Of a stretch of 64,000 nt of DNA, positions 62,750-64,000 are shown piece by piece. The notes below the pieces were generated by a model. The model was given only the letters and a program-made list of their open reading frames with translations, made no database searches and was not told the origin of the DNA. Location of the stretch: NCBI RefSeq assembly GCF_042096055.1, contig NZ_JBELMH010000007.1, positions 8,875 through 72,874 on the forward strand, written 5' to 3'. Every line of letters begins with the position of its first letter. Within the stretch, counting starts at the first letter, position 1. This DNA comes from Citreimonas sp042096055. Lineage in GTDB: Bacteria > Pseudomonadota > Alphaproteobacteria > Rhodobacterales > Rhodobacteraceae. A program made the position numbers and the translations under genes.

Positions 62750-63853
62750 TTGACCGTTAAAAATTTTGCCTGGTCTCCCGGCGCCCCTCTACCGGGAATT
62801 GAACCTCACTCCGAGCGAAAGCTCGAGGTGGTCCGGCGATACCTCGACGTCTACTTCGATACAGTCGCGTCGATCCCGCACATGGACCGTCTCAACATCG
62901 CTATCGTCGATGGCTTCTGCGGCGGCGGTCAGTACCAGCGCGGGACGACCGTTTTGCCCGGCAGTCCATTGATCATTCTGGATGCGGTGCGCGAAGCCCA
63001 GGAGCGGCTATCCCGAGACCGACGGAAGCCATTCGAGATTGCGGCTACCTTTCACTTCGTTGACGCGGCCCGGGATCACCTCGAGCACTTACGCGGCGTG
63101 ATTGCTGCAGCTGGATATGCAGACAAGCTGGGAAGCAGTATCCAGCTCTACCATGGCGAGTTCGCGGCGCATCTCCCGGAGATCATGGCAAAAATCGCGG
63201 CTACTCAGCGCAAAGGCCGCTCGATCTTCCTCCTGGATCAGTTCGGTTACCTCGACGTACCGATGGATTCGATCCGCTCGATCTTCGGGAAATTTCCGCG
63301 TGCTGAAGTGCTGCTCACCTTCTCGATCGACGCAATGTTGAACTACCTGTCGACCAGCCGTGCAGCGAGCGAGACGCTCGCGCAATTCGGCGTGGATCGC
63401 GATTTCATAGCCGCTTGGGAGGCGAACAAGAACGACGTCGAATTCGGGCGCATTACGGCACAGCGGGCGGTTATGACCCATCTGCGGAACAACAGCCGGG
63501 CCCTATTTTTCACGCCGTTTATGCTCTTCTCGCAGGCCTCCGGACGCATGATGATGTTCGCTCACCTGTCCCAGCATCAAGCGGCGCGGGACAAAATGCT
63601 GGGCGTGCATTGGGAGTTTCAGAATCGCTTTGCCCATATCGGCCGCGGCAGCCTCTTTGAGCTAGGCTTTGACGCCAGGCTGCTCGAGGACAAGGGCAGC
63701 CTCTTTCAGTTCACAGAGCAAGATCGCGCCACGATGATGCGCGAGCTGCACGATGAACTGCCTGGCAAAGTCATGGGAATGCTCGGCGCGGGATCGATAT
63801 CCTTGCAGGAGCTGAGTAAGCGGCGGCTGCGCCCCACCTTTCAGCAGGCTTGA
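62750..63853 (+). CDS. tcmP: Three-Cys-motif partner protein TcmP
   Basis: This is a 367-residue protein starting with TTG 62750; AGAGG lies four bases before it. YLDVYFDTVASI and NIAIVDGFCGGGQYQRGTTV near residue 50, followed by GSPLIILDAV, look like motif I and loop of a class I methyltransferase. SIFLLDQFGYLDVPMDSIRS is a second family block in the motif IV position. I do not see a DPPY-type catalytic motif, so methylation is unproven. It is tightly linked to the three-Cys gene (10-base gap), so the two are likely one unit. Confidence 0.85.
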   Translation: MTVKNFAWSPGAPLPGIEPHSERKLEVVRRYLDVYFDTVASIPHMDRLNIAIVDGFCGGGQYQRGTTVLPGSPLIILDAVREAQERLSRDRRKPFEIAATFHFVDAARDHLEHLRGVIAAAGYADKLGSSIQLYHGEFAAHLPEIMAKIAATQRKGRSIFLLDQFGYLDVPMDSIRSIFGKFPRAEVLLTFSIDAMLNYLSTSRAASETLAQFGVDRDFIAAWEANKNDVEFGRITAQRAVMTHLRNNSRALFFTPFMLFSQASGRMMMFAHLSQHQAARDKMLGVHWEFQNRFAHIGRGSLFELGFDARLLEDKGSLFQFTEQDRATMMRELHDELPGKVMGMLGAGSISLQELSKRRLRPTFQQA

Positions 63854-63861
63854 TCCATTGC

Positions 63862-63922
63862 GAAGTGTTTCCTGTCGTGAGGCAAGGAGTGCGTTTCGCA
63901 ATGTGCGCTACGAGTGCGTTTC
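63862..63922. repeat. Three 25-bp-spaced iterons (two exact, one degenerate)
   Basis: GAGTGCGTTTC occurs exactly at 63887-63897 and 63912-63922, and a degenerate GAAGTGTTTC at 63862-63871, giving a regular 25-base period. This lies just after tcmP, in a gap before a minus-strand frame, so it could be an operator or transposase-binding array of the element. Confidence 0.5.
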
Positions 63923-63961
63923 TCAGATCGCTGGGAGTGGAGATTCGTAAGCACCCGATTT

Positions 63962-64000
63962 CTACCGCAGCGGCTGGTCCTTGACGCGGGCGATGATGTC
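63962..64000 (-). CDS. 3' end of a minus-strand gene cut by the window edge
   Basis: The final 12 codons and TAG of a possible minus-strand gene (DIIARVKDQPLR) run into the window edge. This is too short to identify. It would be the next prophage gene in the early-region direction. Confidence 0.3.
   Translation of the reverse strand, partial: DIIARVKDQPLR

Noticed and set aside
63862..63922. CRISPR array
   Set aside because: The repeats are only 11 bases with 14-base spacers and one copy is degenerate, so they look like operator-type iterons.

Overview
The window is chromosomal DNA of a high-GC alphaproteobacterium, most likely a member of the Rhodobacterales (Paracoccaceae/Roseobacteraceae). 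The supports are a CckA hybrid kinase, a direct-repeat SOS box (GAAC-N7-GAAC) before recA, TRAP and sugar ABC transporters interleaved with catabolic genes, a RutR-type pyrimidine regulon and a decayed Mu-like prophage. I recognise no rRNA, tRNA or CRISPR array.

Layout. 1-2 kb: the 3' end of a metallo-beta-lactamase-fold hydrolase gene, then DUF2243 and DUF4336 genes. 2-3.2 kb: an MFS exporter. 3.2-6 kb: a graveyard of mobile DNA (IS66 tnpA scrap, a serine recombinase with a nonsense codon and a frameshift, an HWE histidine kinase with two stops) ending in an intact response regulator. 6.2-13 kb: a DeoR-controlled sugar operon (ABC transporter, AraD-like epimerase, AraB-like kinase) of the L-ribulose type. 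13-18.2 kb: a rhodanese, an amidase and a DctPQM TRAP transporter. 18.2-28.4 kb: a D-xylose cluster, with xylF-xylH-xylG-xylA-xylB on the minus strand running into a di-haem cytochrome c peroxidase, and a divergent ROK regulator overlapping a secreted FG-GAP/UnbV protein. 28.6-41.5 kb: core genes (rRNA/tRNA m5C methyltransferase, cckA, sulfotransferase, recA, alaS, DUF1330, MOSC, typA) and two envelope proteins. 41.5-53.3 kb: reductive pyrimidine catabolism and uptake (NMT1-type ABC transporter, dihydropyrimidinase, carbamoyl-amidohydrolase, RutR-like regulator, preA, preT), with a Fpg-type DNA glycosylase between preT and preA. 53.5-64 kb: a Mu-like prophage remnant with two internal deletion junctions, carrying plus-strand accessory genes (SLATT-like 2TM, MltR-like, 2TM, and a DUF5131/three-Cys protein paired with TcmP).

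How it works together. Pentoses enter through two ABC systems and are converted to xylulose-5-phosphate by XylA/XylB or by the AraB/AraD-like pair. Pyrimidines are probably imported by the ABC system, reduced by PreTA, opened by the dihydropyrimidinase and hydrolysed by the M20-type amidohydrolase. A TTGACC-N4-GGTCAA palindrome sits between the amidohydrolase and rutR genes, and a degenerate copy with the same spacing lies before preT. The DUF5131-TcmP pair is the best candidate for an uncharacterised system.

Assembly note: both runs of 100 N (11379-11478, 49351-49450) are flanked by identical 55-base sequences. Collapsing each duplicate restores a full-length gene, so these are unmerged contig ends rather than biology.
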